Positions 8,193 through 18,003 of a DNA stretch of 64,000 nt are shown piece by piece. The position numbers and the translations under genes were made by a program. Position 1 is the first letter of the stretch. Each line of letters opens with the position of its first letter. This DNA comes from Pseudomonas asplenii (lineage in GTDB: Bacteria > Pseudomonadota > Gammaproteobacteria > Pseudomonadales > Pseudomonadaceae): positions 661,090-725,089 of the forward strand of contig NZ_JSYZ01000009.1 of NCBI RefSeq assembly GCF_001293465.1. Reading direction: 5' to 3'. The notes under the pieces are model-generated. The model did not search any database and had not been told where the DNA came from. It worked only from the letters and a program-made list of their open reading frames with translations.

Positions 8193-8606
8193 TTACTCGC
8201 CATCCGCCAGTTCATCCAGCAATGCCAGCAAGGCAGCGCGCTTTTCCTCACCCAGACGCTCGGCCAGGCGCTGCTGCGCCGCCTCCCAGGCCGGAAAGGC
8301 TTCCTCCAGCCGCTGGGCTCCGGTTTCGGTCAGGCACACCAGACGATTGCGCTGATCGGCGCCCTCACTCATCTTCACCAGGCCCTCGCCTTCCAGTACC
8401 CGAAGATTTCGCCCGAGGGTGCTGCGATCCAGGCCCATCGCCTCGGCCAGGCCGGAAATGCTCGGCTTATCCAGGCGTCGCAGATTGCACAGCAGAGAAT
8501 ACTGCGCAACGTTGATCCCGAAGCCGTCGAGGGCGCCGTCGTAATGCCTGCTGACGCCACGAGCGGCGCGACGCAGGCTGATGCACAAGCAGTCGGTGGA
8601 TAACAT
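8193..8606 (-). CDS. MarR-family transcriptional regulator
   Basis: The product has 137 residues with the MarR winged-helix layout. The recognition region is SISGLAEAMGLDRSTLGRNLRVLEG, and the wing carries DQRNRLVCLTETGAQRLEEA. Most MarR proteins are dimeric repressors released by a small aromatic or oxidant ligand. The start at 8606 was preferred over 8651 because the longer form would read through the operator-like palindrome at 8611-8624. It lies upstream of the MFS gene on the same strand, and paired palindromes flank it, which suggests autorepression and control of the transporter. Confidence 0.88.
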   Translation of the reverse strand: MLSTDCLCISLRRAARGVSRHYDGALDGFGINVAQYSLLCNLRRLDKPSISGLAEAMGLDRSTLGRNLRVLEGEGLVKMSEGADQRNRLVCLTETGAQRLEEAFPAWEAAQQRLAERLGEEKRAALLALLDELADGE

Positions 8607-8610
8607 GATG

Positions 8611-8624
8611 CGTGTATATACCCG
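8611..8624. promoter_or_regulatory. Second MarR operator-like palindrome
   Basis: CGTGTATATACCCG differs by one base from the perfect palindrome at 8156-8169 and lies 5 bases before the start codon of the MarR-type gene, as expected for an autorepression site. Confidence 0.6.
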
Positions 8625-8678
8625 TAACGTTCCAAATACAAGTTTAATCAATGTTCAGGGGTTGGTGAACAGCCCCCC

Positions 8679-9416
8679 TCAGGCCAGCGCCAGCCCCACC
8701 AGCACCGCCATCTCCAGCAACTCCAGCAAGGCACCGGCAGTATCCCCGGTCGTCCCGCCCAGCCGCCGCAGCATCAAGTGCCGCAACCAGCCGAAACACA
8801 CCACCGCCAGCAGCAGCGCCAATGCCCCGTGCCAACCCGCCAGCCCCAGGCAGGCCGCCGCGCTGAGCAGCAACACCTGCCAACCGGCCCGCCGTGGCAG
8901 ATGGTCGGCCAATGCCTGGCCCAATCCGCCCGCCCGCACGTAGGGCGTCACCAGAAACAGGCCCAGCAACGCACTGCGGCCGATCAAGGGGGCCAGGACC
9001 AGCGCGACGGTCTGGCGCTGCTCGATCAGCGCCAGCAAGGCGCAGAACTTCAACAGCAGCACCAGGACCAGCGTCACCACCGCAATCGGCCCACTGCGCG
9101 GGTCCTTCATGATCGACAGGGTACGCTCGCGATCGCCGAAACCACCCAGCCAGGCGTCGGCACTGTCCGCCAGGCCGTCCAGGTGCAGACCGCCACTGAA
9201 CAGCACCCAGGCCGTCAGCAGCAAGGCGGCGTGCAATAACGCCGGCGTCGCGCTCAACAGACAGTCGACGCCATACAGCCCAGCCCCCAGCAGCAACCCG
9301 ACCAGCGGGTACCAGAGCAGCGAACGCCCCAGCTCCTGCGGCTGCGGCATGCCCGGCAGGCGGATCGGCAGGCTGCTGAGGAACTGCAGGGCAATCCAGA
9401 ACGGCAGCGGGCTCAA
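8679..9416 (-). CDS. cobS: Adenosylcobinamide-GDP ribazoletransferase (cobalamin synthase)
   Basis: The product has 245 residues and is an integral membrane protein with about six hydrophobic segments. The CobS/CobV hallmark GGLHLDGLADSADAWLGG and the following IMKDPRSGPIAV block, with its metal-binding acidic residues, are present. It joins adenosylcobinamide-GDP to alpha-ribazole or its phosphate to make adenosylcobalamin or its phosphate. It is the last gene of the ten-gene cobalamin operon and overlaps cobC by 4 bases (ATGA). Confidence 0.95.
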   Translation of the reverse strand: MSPLPFWIALQFLSSLPIRLPGMPQPQELGRSLLWYPLVGLLLGAGLYGVDCLLSATPALLHAALLLTAWVLFSGGLHLDGLADSADAWLGGFGDRERTLSIMKDPRSGPIAVVTLVLVLLLKFCALLALIEQRQTVALVLAPLIGRSALLGLFLVTPYVRAGGLGQALADHLPRRAGWQVLLLSAAACLGLAGWHGALALLLAVVCFGWLRHLMLRRLGGTTGDTAGALLELLEMAVLVGLALA

Positions 9417-9991
9417 GACACCTCTCCCAAGCGGCCATCGGCCGACACCTGCAAGGTGAACAGGGCACCATGGGCCACCTCGACCTGCAGCAGTTGTTCG
9501 CGGGGCAATCCCCGTGCCCGTGCCAGCAGCAACTTCATCACCCCGCCATGGCTGACCAGCAACACCCGCTCCCCGGCGTAGCGTCGCTGCAAGCCCTCGA
9601 CCGCCGCCAGCACCCGCTCGGCAAATCGCGATACCGGTTCACCGTCGGGCGGTGTGAAGCCATAAGGGTCAGCCCAGAAGCGCCCCAGCGCTTCGGCATC
9701 GGTCTCCATCAACGCCGCCGCGCTCTGCCCCTCCCAGGCGCCGAAATGCAGTTCCTGCAGGTCCTTTTCCAGCTCGACGGGCAGTCCCAGCCGTTCGCCC
9801 AGTTCCGCGGCGAACCGCGCACAGCGCCGCAACGGCGAACTCACCAGCCGGTTCCAGGGGCCCCCCTCCAGCACCGCCTGGCGCATCTGCGCCCAGCCCT
9901 TGTCGGTCAGCGCGTCATCCAGGCTGCCGCGCAAGCCGCCACCCAGCTCGGTCTCGCCATGGCGCAGCAGGTCCAGGTACAACGTGGTCAT
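9413..9991 (-). CDS. cobC: Alpha-ribazole phosphatase, histidine phosphatase family
   Basis: The product has 192 residues. The phosphohistidine motif LLRHGETE (His11) is at the N-terminus. [11 protein letters not shown], the LHFGAWEGQ block and the second catalytic His in [10 protein letters not shown] complete the branch-1 histidine phosphatase pattern. In cobalamin synthesis it removes the 5'-phosphate of alpha-ribazole phosphate or of adenosylcobalamin phosphate. Its place between cobT and cobS supports the assignment over a generic phosphoglycerate mutase. It overlaps both neighbours by 4 bases. The symbol follows Salmonella usage. Confidence 0.9.
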   Translation of the reverse strand: MTTLYLDLLRHGETELGGGLRGSLDDALTDKGWAQMRQAVLEGGPWNRLVSSPLRRCARFAAELGERLGLPVELEKDLQELHFGAWEGQSAAALMETDAEALGRFWADPYGFTPPDGEPVSRFAERVLAAVEGLQRRYAGERVLLVSHGGVMKLLLARARGLPREQLLQVEVAHGALFTLQVSADGRLGEVS

Positions 9992-11043
9992 GCCGGACGA
10001 TCCGCCACCGCCGCTTCGGCAAAGGTCGCCATCTGGCCGTGCAGGTCACAGGCCAGGCGCACCAGGGGCACCGCCAGGGCCGCACCGCTGCCTTCACCCA
10101 GGCGCAGGCCCAGCTCCAGCAACGGCTCGGCCAACAGGCTTTCGAGGACATGCCGATGACCCAGCTCCGCGCCGCGATGGCCAAAGATCAGCCAGTCACG
10201 ACAAGCGGGGTTCAGCCGCACCGCTACCATCGCCGCCACGCTGCAGATGAAGCCATCGACCAGCACCGCTACCCCTTCCTGGGCACAGGCCAGGTAGGCT
10301 CCGGTCAACGCCGCGATCTCAAAGCCGCCGAGGCGAAACAGCGCCTGCAACGGGTCACGGGTCTGTTCGGCGTGCAACGCCAGCGCCCGTTCGATCACCT
10401 GCGCCTTGCGGCTGACCCCGGCCGGGTCCAGGCCGGTACCCGGGCCGGCGAGCAGGCTCGCCGGGCAGCCCAGCAAGGCACAGGCCACGGCACTCGCCGC
10501 GGCGGTATTGCCGATGCCCATCTCGCCACCAATGAACAGCTCGCTGCCGGCCGCCACCGCCCGGCGCACACTGTCGCGCCCGGCTTCCAGCGCCTGCAGC
10601 CCCTGGGCCTCGGTCATCGCCGGACCCTGGGTGAAATTCGCCGTACCGGCACCGATCTGCAGGTGACGCACGCCCGGCAGGTTGAGCATCGGCGTGACGG
10701 TGCCGAGGTCATTCACATCCAGTTGCGCGCCCAACTGCCGGGCCAGCACGCTGATCGCCGCTCCGCCACCGACAAAGTTGGCCAGCATCTGCCCGGTGAC
10801 CTCCTGGGGATAGGCCGACACGCCCTCGGCGACCACGCCATGGTCACCGGCGAAAATCGCGATCCACAGGTGATCGACCCGCGGCTTGAGCCGCCCCTGC
10901 AGACCGGCCAGTTGTACCGCCACCTGCTCCAGCAGGCCCAGGGAGCCGGTCGGTTTGGTCAACTGCTGCTGGCGCTCGAACGCCGCCTCCCGGGCTTGCC
11001 CGTCGATTGCCTTGCAGGGGTCCAGCCACCACGATTGAGTCAT
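9988..11043 (-). CDS. cobT: Nicotinate-nucleotide--dimethylbenzimidazole phosphoribosyltransferase
   Basis: The product has 351 residues. CobT motifs are [28 protein letters not shown] and, near the C-terminus, [14 protein letters not shown], whose Glu is the catalytic base. It activates 5,6-dimethylbenzimidazole as alpha-ribazole-5'-phosphate. The ATG at 11043 is preceded by AAAGGAG and overlaps the cobU stop, giving tight coupling. It works directly upstream of CobC and CobS, and the DMB it uses would come from BluB in the same operon. Confidence 0.96.
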   Translation of the reverse strand: MTQSWWLDPCKAIDGQAREAAFERQQQLTKPTGSLGLLEQVAVQLAGLQGRLKPRVDHLWIAIFAGDHGVVAEGVSAYPQEVTGQMLANFVGGGAAISVLARQLGAQLDVNDLGTVTPMLNLPGVRHLQIGAGTANFTQGPAMTEAQGLQALEAGRDSVRRAVAAGSELFIGGEMGIGNTAAASAVACALLGCPASLLAGPGTGLDPAGVSRKAQVIERALALHAEQTRDPLQALFRLGGFEIAALTGAYLACAQEGVAVLVDGFICSVAAMVAVRLNPACRDWLIFGHRGAELGHRHVLESLLAEPLLELGLRLGEGSGAALAVPLVRLACDLHGQMATFAEAAVADRPA

Positions 11044-11561
11044 AACGCAGCTCCTTTCAGAGTCAGGGGCAGGCCGGCAACGGTCAGTACCACACGCTGA
11101 CAGCGCTCGGCCAGGGCTTGATGCAGCCAACCGGCTTCATCGACATAACGGCGAGTCAATTCGCCCAGCGGGACGACACCGAGACCGGTCTCGTTGCTGA
11201 CAAAAATGATTTCGCCCGGCAGTGACGCCAGGCAGTCCAGCAGGGCATCGCGCTCGGCGCGCAGGCGCTCGGCATCGTCCAGCATCAGCAGGTTGGTCAG
11301 CCACAGGGTCAGGCAGTCCACCAGCAGGCAGGTATCGGCCGCCGCGTTATCACGCAGGACCTGCGCCAGTTGCAGCGGCTCTTCGATCAACCCCCAATGG
11401 CCCGGCCGTCGCTGGCGATGCAAGGCAACCCGCTCGTTCAATTCGCCATCCAGCGGTTGGCTGGTGGCGACATAGATCACCGATAGCCCGCTCTGCGCCG
11501 CCAGCCGCTCGGCCAGGCGACTCTTGCCGGAACGGGCACCGCCCAGAATCAGTTGCTGCAT
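11040..11561 (-). CDS. cobU: Adenosylcobinamide kinase / adenosylcobinamide-phosphate guanylyltransferase
   Basis: The product has 173 residues (CobP in the P. denitrificans naming). The P-loop is GGARSGKS (residues 7-14), and HRQRRPGHW holds His48, matching the guanylylated His of CobU. It phosphorylates the aminopropanol arm of adenosylcobinamide and then adds GMP from GTP. It lies 15 bases after cobQ and overlaps cobT by 4 bases. Confidence 0.96.
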   Translation of the reverse strand: MQQLILGGARSGKSRLAERLAAQSGLSVIYVATSQPLDGELNERVALHRQRRPGHWGLIEEPLQLAQVLRDNAAADTCLLVDCLTLWLTNLLMLDDAERLRAERDALLDCLASLPGEIIFVSNETGLGVVPLGELTRRYVDEAGWLHQALAERCQRVVLTVAGLPLTLKGAAL

Positions 11562-11576
11562 ATTCGATCGACCCGC

Positions 11577-13031
11577 TTAATCAAGTCCGCACAGCTCGCG
11601 CAGGCGAGCCGTGTCCAGGTGTCGCTCGACCAGATCGGCCAGGCGTTCGATATCCCGCTCGCGCAGGGCGTGATAGTCCACCTCCTGCACCGCTTCCAGC
11701 CCTGCCCAGCGCAACAGCGCGGCGCAGGAGCGGGGCGACTCGAACAGGCCGTGCAGGTAGGTACCGAGAATCTGTCCGTCGGCGCTGCAGGCACCGTCGC
11801 AGCGCCCATCATCGAGCAGTACCGCCGGCCGCTCCAGCGCCGCCCCGGTGGTCACCCCGGCATGAATCTCGTAGCCACTGATTTCGGCGTTCTCCAGCGT
11901 CAGGTGCCCGCGCACATTACGCAACTGCTTCTCCCGCTCGAGTTCGGTGCTGAACGCCAACAGGCCAAGACCGGCACTGGAGCCCGGCGCTCCCTCCAAT
12001 CCCAACGGATCGTGCACCTGTTCGCCGAGCATCTGCAGGCCGCCGCAGATGCCGAGCAGCTTGCCGCCATAGCGCAGGTGCCGGTTGATCGCGATGTCCC
12101 AGCCGTTCTGGCGCAGATAGGCCAGGTCGCTGCGCACGCTTTTCGAGCCGGGCAGGATGATCAGATCCGCTGCCGGGATCGTCTCGCCGGGACCGACGAA
12201 CCGCAGGTCGACCTGGGGATGCAGGCGCAATGGATCGAAATCGGTGTGGTTGCTGATGCGCGGCAGCACCGGTACCACCACTTTCAGCACCTGGTCGAGC
12301 TTGTCGATCTGGCGCCGATCCAGGCCATCCTCGGCCTCCAGGTGCAGGTCCATGACATAGGGCAACACGCCGATCACCGGCTTGCCGGTGCGCGCTTCCA
12401 GCCAGTCCAGCCCAGGCTGCAGCAGGGCGATGTCGCCGCGAAAACGGTTGATGACGAAGCCCTTGACCCGCGCCTGCTCGCTCGGCGACAGCAGCTCCAG
12501 GGTGCCGACCAGGTGGGCGAACACCCCGCCGCGGTTGATGTCGGCGATCAGCAGCACCGGGCAGTCCACCGCTTCGGCAAAGCCCATGTTGGCGATATCG
12601 CCGGCCCGCAGGTTGATCTCCGCCGGGGAGCCGGCCCCCTCGACCATCACCACCGGGTAGTCATGGCTCAGGCGCTGGTGGGACGCCAGCACCGCCTGCA
12701 TGGCGATGGCCTTGTAGTCGTGATAGGCGACCGCGTTCATGGTGGTCACGGCGCGACCATGGACGATCACCTGGGCCCCGGTGTCACTGTTGGGCTTGAG
12801 CAGCACCGGGTTCATGTCGGTGTGCGGCGGCAGACCGGCGGCCTGGGCCTGGACCGCCTGGGCCCGGCCGATCTCGCCGCCGTCGGCGGTCACGGCACTG
12901 TTGAGCGCCATGTTCTGTGGCTTGAACGGCGCCACGCGGACGCCCTGGCGGGTCAGCCAGCGGCACAGGGCTGTCACCAGCGTGCTCTTGCCGGCATCCG
13001 AGGTGGTGCCCTGGACCATCAGGGTGCTCAT
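11577..13031 (-). CDS. cobQ: Cobyric acid synthase (glutamine-hydrolysing)
   Basis: The product has 484 residues. The N-terminal ATP-dependent synthetase domain starts [17 protein letters not shown] (P-loop). The C-terminal class I glutaminase domain carries the nucleophile Cys in [11 protein letters not shown] and the His in GTYLHGLFE. It amidates four side chains of adenosylcobyrinic acid a,c-diamide. The start at 13031 overlaps the end of cobD by 4 bases; an upstream extension in the same frame is only the shadow of cobD. Confidence 0.97.
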   Translation of the reverse strand: MSTLMVQGTTSDAGKSTLVTALCRWLTRQGVRVAPFKPQNMALNSAVTADGGEIGRAQAVQAQAAGLPPHTDMNPVLLKPNSDTGAQVIVHGRAVTTMNAVAYHDYKAIAMQAVLASHQRLSHDYPVVMVEGAGSPAEINLRAGDIANMGFAEAVDCPVLLIADINRGGVFAHLVGTLELLSPSEQARVKGFVINRFRGDIALLQPGLDWLEARTGKPVIGVLPYVMDLHLEAEDGLDRRQIDKLDQVLKVVVPVLPRISNHTDFDPLRLHPQVDLRFVGPGETIPAADLIILPGSKSVRSDLAYLRQNGWDIAINRHLRYGGKLLGICGGLQMLGEQVHDPLGLEGAPGSSAGLGLLAFSTELEREKQLRNVRGHLTLENAEISGYEIHAGVTTGAALERPAVLLDDGRCDGACSADGQILGTYLHGLFESPRSCAALLRWAGLEAVQEVDYHALRERDIERLADLVERHLDTARLRELCGLD

Positions 13032-14020
13032 GGATGTTCCTCGTTGTAGGCCTTGAGCGCCTGCTCCAGACGCGACCAGCCGGCCTCGTCGGGTGGCAGG
13101 CCAAAACGCAGGCTGCTGTTCTGGACAAACAGACGCAGCAGGATTGCGCGTCGTGCCATGAATTCGTGCAGGTGCTCGGCGCGACTGGTGATCAGCCACT
13201 GGAACAGCGCACAGCCGCCCTGGGGGGCGAAGCCATGGTCTGTCAGCAAGGCCACCAGGCGCTGGCTGGCCTGTTCGGTCCGCTGCCGCTGCCGGGTGTG
13301 GCCATCGCTATCGGCCAGGCACACCTGTCCCAATACCCGCGTCGGCCCCGCCACGGCCCAGGGACCGATCTGCTCGGCCAGCAGCTTGAGCAGCTTGCGC
13401 TCGGCGAGGACGAAGCCCAGCCGCACGCCGGCAAGGCCAAAGAACTTGCCGAACGAGCGCAGCACGATCAGCCCGACCTTATGGGTATGCGCCGCCAGGC
13501 TATGCTGCGGGGTGTTGTCCATGAAGGCCTCGTCGACCACCAGCCAGCCGCCGCGCTGGGCCAGGCGGCCATGCCAGTCCAGCAACTGCTCGGCCGACAG
13601 CTTCAGGCCGGTGGGGTTATTCGGGTTGACCACCACCAGCACATCGAGGCTGTCGAGAAAGAAGTCGATCTCGTGCTCCAGTACTTCGCGCACGATGTAA
13701 CCGTTGCGACGCCAGGCCTCGGCATGCTCGGCATAACACGGTGAAAGCACGCCGACCTTGCCGCTGCGGCGCAATTGCGGCAACGCCTGGATCGCGGCCT
13801 GGGAGCCGGGTACCGGCAGGGCCAGCGGCGCACCGTAGTAGGCGCAGGCGGCCAGTTCCAGGCCATCGTCGGTTTCCGGCAGACGCGCCCAGGCGCGCTC
13901 GGGAATCGCCGGAATCGGCCAGGACCAGGGCGCCAGGCCGCTGGACAGGTCGAGCCAATCCGCCTCGGCAATCCCGTATTGTTCCACCGCCTTGCGCAAC
14001 CGCCCGCCGTGCTCAAGCAT
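13028..14020 (-). CDS. cobD: Threonine-phosphate decarboxylase (class I/II aminotransferase fold)
   Basis: The product has 330 residues. PLP-enzyme signatures are [19 protein letters not shown] and the Schiff-base Lys in [17 protein letters not shown]. In cobalamin-producing bacteria this enzyme makes (R)-1-amino-2-propanol phosphate for the nucleotide loop. It sits between cbiB and cobQ, as in other pseudomonads, where it is often named cobC in the P. denitrificans scheme. Start 14020 overlaps the end of cbiB by 8 bases. Confidence 0.93.
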   Translation of the reverse strand: MLEHGGRLRKAVEQYGIAEADWLDLSSGLAPWSWPIPAIPERAWARLPETDDGLELAACAYYGAPLALPVPGSQAAIQALPQLRRSGKVGVLSPCYAEHAEAWRRNGYIVREVLEHEIDFFLDSLDVLVVVNPNNPTGLKLSAEQLLDWHGRLAQRGGWLVVDEAFMDNTPQHSLAAHTHKVGLIVLRSFGKFFGLAGVRLGFVLAERKLLKLLAEQIGPWAVAGPTRVLGQVCLADSDGHTRQRQRTEQASQRLVALLTDHGFAPQGGCALFQWLITSRAEHLHEFMARRAILLRLFVQNSSLRFGLPPDEAGWSRLEQALKAYNEEHP

Positions 14021-14921
14021 AAAACTCAGCTCCCAGACAGAGAACCAGCAACCATAGCCATACCCCGCGCTGCACCAATTGCCAGCCGCGATCGATCGCG
14101 TCGGCATCGGCAGCCGGGCCCTCCCCCAATTGCGGACGCTGGTGCAACTCGCCGTGGTAGATCGCCGCGCCACCCAGTTCGACCCCCAGGGCACCGGCAC
14201 CGGCCGCCATCACCGGCCCGGCGTTCGGACTGTCCCAGGTCGGTCCCTGGGTGCGCCAGCACTTCAGCGCCAGGCGGGTCTTGCCCAGCAGAGCGTAGGT
14301 CAAGGCCACCAGCCGGGCAGGAATATAGTTGAGCAGGTCGTCGATCCGTGCCGCCGCCCAGCCGAAACGCTCGAAGCGCTCGTTACGATAGCCCCACATG
14401 GCGTCAAGGGTATTGCTCAGTCGGTACAGCACCACCCCGGGCACGCCGGCGACGGCAAACCAGAACAGCGCGGCGAAGATCGCATCGCTGCCGTTCTCCA
14501 GCACCGACTCGGTCGCGGCGCGGGCCACCGCGGCCTCGTCCAGTTCCGAGGTCTGCCGGCTGACCAGGTAACCCACGCGCTGGCGCGCCAGTTCCAGGTC
14601 GCCACTGCGCAGCGCCTGGGCCACCGGCGCCACATGCTCGCCCAGGCTGCGCATGCCGAGGGCACAGTAGAGAAACAGGATCTCGATGAGCCAGCCGATA
14701 CAGGGCGCCCACGACAGGGCCGTGGCCAGCAGCGTCAGCGGCACCACCGCCAGCACCCAGGCCGTCACGCCATGGCTGCGCCAGCCACGGCCGCCGGAGT
14801 TGAAGCGTTGTTCGATGCGATCGGCCAGACGACCGAACGCCACCAGCGGATGCCAGCGCCTGGGTTCGCCCAGCAGCGCATCCAGCGCAACCCCGGCGAC
14901 ACTCAACAACGCCACACTCAT
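14013..14921 (-). CDS. cbiB: Adenosylcobinamide-phosphate synthase
   Basis: The product has 302 residues and several hydrophobic segments. The N-terminus [18 protein letters not shown] and the block [18 protein letters not shown] are typical of CbiB (also called CobD). It joins adenosylcobyric acid to aminopropanol or its phosphate at the membrane. It overlaps bluB and cobD, which encodes the enzyme making its co-substrate. Confidence 0.94.
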   Translation of the reverse strand: MSVALLSVAGVALDALLGEPRRWHPLVAFGRLADRIEQRFNSGGRGWRSHGVTAWVLAVVPLTLLATALSWAPCIGWLIEILFLYCALGMRSLGEHVAPVAQALRSGDLELARQRVGYLVSRQTSELDEAAVARAATESVLENGSDAIFAALFWFAVAGVPGVVLYRLSNTLDAMWGYRNERFERFGWAAARIDDLLNYIPARLVALTYALLGKTRLALKCWRTQGPTWDSPNAGPVMAAGAGALGVELGGAAIYHGELHQRPQLGEGPAADADAIDRGWQLVQRGVWLWLLVLCLGAEFYA

Positions 14922-15568
14922 TGACTCACTCCCCAGTAGTTTTCATACAACAGCTCATTCAACGGACGCGGTTGCGCCCAGCCTTCCAGTGCCAGCATCG
15001 GCGCCGGGTAGAACGCCTCGACCGGCCCCAGGCACAGCACCGCCAGCGGTTTGGCGCCCTCAGGCAAGCCCAGCAGGTCGGCCAGCGCCTGCGGTTCGAA
15101 CAACGACACCCAGCCCATGCCCAGCCCCTCGGCCCGCGAGGCCAGCCAGAGGTTCTGGATCGCGCAGGACAACGACGCCATGTCCATCTCCGGCAACGTC
15201 CGGCGACCGAAAATGTGTCGCTCACGCCCATCCATCAGCGCGGCCACCAACACCTCGGCGCAGTCGTTGATGCCCTCGACCTTCAACTTCATGAACTCGT
15301 CGGAGCGCTCGCCCAGGGCCTCGGCGGTACGCACCCGTTCGTCTTCCACCAACTGCCGGATCCGCCCGCGCAACGCGCGATCACTGATGCGGATGAACCG
15401 CCAGGGCTGCATCAGGCCGACACTCGGCGCCTGATGCGCCGCCTCCAGCAGCCGCGCCAGCAGTTGCGGCGCCACCGTGCCGCCACTGAAGTGACGCATG
15501 TCGCGCCGCTCGGCGATGGCCCGGTAGATGGCCTCGCGTTCCTCTACGGAAAAAACCTTGTCTGTCAT
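14918..15568 (-). CDS. bluB: 5,6-dimethylbenzimidazole synthase
   Basis: The product has 216 residues of the nitroreductase-like flavin fold. It opens with [14 protein letters not shown], then [13 protein letters not shown] and [12 protein letters not shown], all standard for BluB. BluB cannibalises reduced FMN with oxygen to make DMB, the lower ligand of B12. Its presence indicates aerobic, complete cobalamin synthesis. It lies between cobB and cbiB with 4-base overlaps on both sides. Confidence 0.95.
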   Translation of the reverse strand: MTDKVFSVEEREAIYRAIAERRDMRHFSGGTVAPQLLARLLEAAHQAPSVGLMQPWRFIRISDRALRGRIRQLVEDERVRTAEALGERSDEFMKLKVEGINDCAEVLVAALMDGRERHIFGRRTLPEMDMASLSCAIQNLWLASRAEGLGMGWVSLFEPQALADLLGLPEGAKPLAVLCLGPVEAFYPAPMLALEGWAQPRPLNELLYENYWGVSQ

Positions 15569-16935
15569 GGCCTCTGCGCAGTGCCTGCGCCCACATCGAC
15601 TGCGCCGGCCCTGGCATGCTCAGAAATGCAATCCTGCGGCTGCGGCGCCAACAGCGCGGCAACCGCCCGGGGATTGGATGGAAAATAGAAATGCACATAG
15701 GAGGCGGTCGTGCGCCCCTCACGATAGACCGCCTCTGCGCCGCGCCCACCATTGGGGCTCTGCCCACGGGCAATCGGCGCCAGCTCGGTGGTGGTCAACG
15801 AGTGGTGGTACGTATGCCCGCGCAGCAAGCCTTCCGGCAGTTCCACGGCCTGCAGGGCCAGAGCGGCCAGGCGTTTCTGCATCACCGCCTCTCCCGCCAG
15901 CAAGCCGAGCAGTTCGGCCCGCTGGCCGTCGACATCGGTCAGCGCCTCGAGCAGGTAAAGCATGCCACCGCACTCGGCGAGCAGCGGCTTGCCCGCCGCG
16001 TGGTGCCCACGGATCGCCGCCAGCATCGAATGGTTCTGCGCCAGCATCCGGTGGTGCAATTCCGGGTAGCCGCCCGGCAGGTACAGACTGTCGGCCGGCG
16101 GCAGTTCGGCATCATGTATGGGCGAGAAGAAGCACAGCTCGGCCCCCAGCGCGCGCAACAGATCCAGGTTGGCGCCATAGATGAAGGCAAACGCTTCGTC
16201 GTGGGCCACCGCGATTCGAACACCGGCCAATAGCGGCTCGACGGCCGCTGCTGGCGGTGCGGCGAACTCGACCGCCGGCGGCAAGGCGACTTCGCAACTG
16301 GCGCCCAGGGCCTCGGCGGCGACATCCAGGCGACGATCCAGGTCGTTCAGCTCGCTGGCCTGGACCAGCCCGAGGTGCCGGCTCGGCAGCTCGATCCCGG
16401 TCTCGCGGGAGAGCGCACCGTACCAACGCAGGCCTTCGGTCAGGCTGCCTTCGAGCAATTGCGCATGACGCGGGGTACCGACCCGGTTGGCCAGCACCCC
16501 GGCGAACGGCAGGTCCGGCTGGTAGCGCGCCAACCCCAGGGCCAGCGCGCCGAAGGTCTGGGCCATGGCCGTACCGTCGATCACCGCCAGCACCGGCACA
16601 CCGAAGTGCCGCGCCAGGTCGGCGCTCGATGGCGTGCCGTCGAACAGCCCCATGACCCCCTCGATCAGGATCAGGTCGGCCTCGCCCGCCGCCTCCCAGA
16701 GCAGCCGGCGGCTTTCCTCGGCACCGACCATCCACAGGTCGAGCTGGTACACCGGTGCGCCGCTGGCACGCTCATGAATCATCGGGTCGAGGAAGTCCGG
16801 GCCGCACTTGAATACCCGGACCTTGCGCCCCTGGTTGCGGTGCAGGCGCGCCAGGGCCGCTGTCACCGTGGTCTTGCCCTGGCCGGAGGCCGGCGCGGCA
16901 ATCAGCACCGCCGGGCAATGACGCGCCTGAGTCAT
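15565..16935 (-). CDS. cobB: Cobyrinate / hydrogenobyrinate a,c-diamide synthase
   Basis: The product has 456 residues. The N-terminal ATP-binding motif is APASGQGKTTV; KCGPDFLDPMIH and GVMGLFDG are conserved blocks. The C-terminal glutaminase domain has the nucleophile in LLAECGGMLYL and the His in SYVHFYF. It amidates side chains a and c of the corrin ring. The companion bluB and cobO and the organism type favour the aerobic pathway (hydrogenobyrinate as substrate). Confidence 0.95.
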   Translation of the reverse strand: MTQARHCPAVLIAAPASGQGKTTVTAALARLHRNQGRKVRVFKCGPDFLDPMIHERASGAPVYQLDLWMVGAEESRRLLWEAAGEADLILIEGVMGLFDGTPSSADLARHFGVPVLAVIDGTAMAQTFGALALGLARYQPDLPFAGVLANRVGTPRHAQLLEGSLTEGLRWYGALSRETGIELPSRHLGLVQASELNDLDRRLDVAAEALGASCEVALPPAVEFAAPPAAAVEPLLAGVRIAVAHDEAFAFIYGANLDLLRALGAELCFFSPIHDAELPPADSLYLPGGYPELHHRMLAQNHSMLAAIRGHHAAGKPLLAECGGMLYLLEALTDVDGQRAELLGLLAGEAVMQKRLAALALQAVELPEGLLRGHTYHHSLTTTELAPIARGQSPNGGRGAEAVYREGRTTASYVHFYFPSNPRAVAALLAPQPQDCISEHARAGAVDVGAGTAQRP

Positions 16936-17543
16936 AGTTCGATGCCTTTCTGCGCCTTGATCCCGGCCTGGAACGCGTGCTTGAGCAGGCCCATCTCGGT
17001 GACGGTGTCGGCCAGGTCGATCAGTTCCGGCTTGGCGCCGCGCCCGGTCACCACCACGTGCTGCATCGGTGGACGGGCCTGCAGGTCGCTCAGCACCTGG
17101 TCCAGATCCAGATAGCCATGCTTGAGGGCGATATTCAGCTCATCGAGCACCACCAGGCCGATCTCCGGGTTGGCGAGCATTTCCCGCGACACCGCCCAGG
17201 CCGCCTCGGCCGCGGCGATGTCACGCTGGCGGTCCTGGGTTTCCCAGGTAAAGCCCTCACCCATCACATGGAAGCGCACCTGCTCGGGGAAGCGGCGGAA
17301 AAACAGCTCCTCGCCGGTGCTGTTGCGGCCCTTGATGAACTGCACCACGCCGCACTGCATGCCGTGGCCCATGGCCCGGGCGAGCATGCCGAAGGCCGAG
17401 CTGCTCTTGCCCTTGCCGTTGCCGGTCAGCACCAGCAGCAGGCCACACTCGTTGGGGGCATTGGCGATACGCTCGTCGATCACCGCCTTCTTGCGCTGCA
17501 TGCGCGCCAGGTGGCGTTCGTCGCGCTCGGGGGACTCGTTCAT
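16932..17543 (-). CDS. cobO: Cob(I)yrinic acid a,c-diamide adenosyltransferase (CobO/CobA family)
   Basis: The product has 203 residues. The P-loop GNGKGKSSSAFGM, the VVQFIKG block and LVVLDELNIALKHGYL identify the family. It transfers the adenosyl group of ATP to reduced cobalt. It is the first gene of the operon. The ATG at 17543 is preceded by a weak GAGAG about 6 bases upstream, and the cobalamin riboswitch lies about 100 bases further upstream, so the whole operon is likely shut off by adenosylcobalamin. Confidence 0.95.
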   Translation of the reverse strand: MNESPERDERHLARMQRKKAVIDERIANAPNECGLLLVLTGNGKGKSSSAFGMLARAMGHGMQCGVVQFIKGRNSTGEELFFRRFPEQVRFHVMGEGFTWETQDRQRDIAAAEAAWAVSREMLANPEIGLVVLDELNIALKHGYLDLDQVLSDLQARPPMQHVVVTGRGAKPELIDLADTVTEMGLLKHAFQAGIKAQKGIEL

Positions 17544-17642
17544 GACAGCTCTCCGTTGGGCTGGATAACGCAAACGGCGGGCAGACGCAGGCACGGCCAA
17601 AGCCGTCCAGCATCGCCCGCCGTGATGCTGTGGAATGGATCA

Positions 17643-17851
17643 GGCCGGTCTCCGGGCTCATGAGCGCGCGAACGCGGGACCGCGCGCCTTCCCATGCCGT
17701 CGGCACAGTGGCGAAAAGCGCAGTCTTGACTCATTTACCGTTGCGGGGGCAGCGCCGGGATCGCGCCTCTCGAAGGGCTCACCGGCTTCCCTGTTTCACT
17801 CTGTTGACACCGGGCCACAGAGCACCTGAAACAAGCCGGGAAGGTTAGAGG
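17643..17851 (-). ncRNA. Cobalamin (AdoCbl) riboswitch
   Basis: Read on the minus strand, this 200-base stretch holds the B12-box-like core GCCACTGTGCCG followed by GGCATGGGAAGGC and, near the 3' end, CATGAGCCCGGAGACC. Further 5' are GGTGCTCTGTGGCC and GAAGCCGGTG, matching the usual cobalamin aptamer order. It precedes cobO and the nine genes behind it. Binding of adenosylcobalamin would reduce their expression. Confidence 0.92.
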
Positions 17852-17909
17852 GTTGGGGGTGGAGCGTCAATTGAAGTCGACCGCCAGCCCCGGCGAACGG
17901 TGGCATGAA

Positions 17910-17949
17910 CAGGAGAAATGAGCCTCACGAGGAAAACTCATTTCTCCTG
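17910..17949. repeat. Long perfect hairpin before the aminotransferase gene
   Basis: CAGGAGAAATGAG (17910-17922) and its exact complement CTCATTTCTCCTG (17937-17949) form a 13-bp stem. Inside it CCTC-AC-GAGG adds 4 bp, leaving only AAAA as a one-sided bulge. No T-run follows in the + direction. It lies between the riboswitch and the aminotransferase start, so it may be a regulator binding site, an mRNA leader hairpin or a boundary element. Confidence 0.7.
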
Positions 17950-18003
17950 AGGGTAAAGGTGGGAATAACGTTTCTCCACATAACACCTCAGTGAGGCAAC
18001 GGC

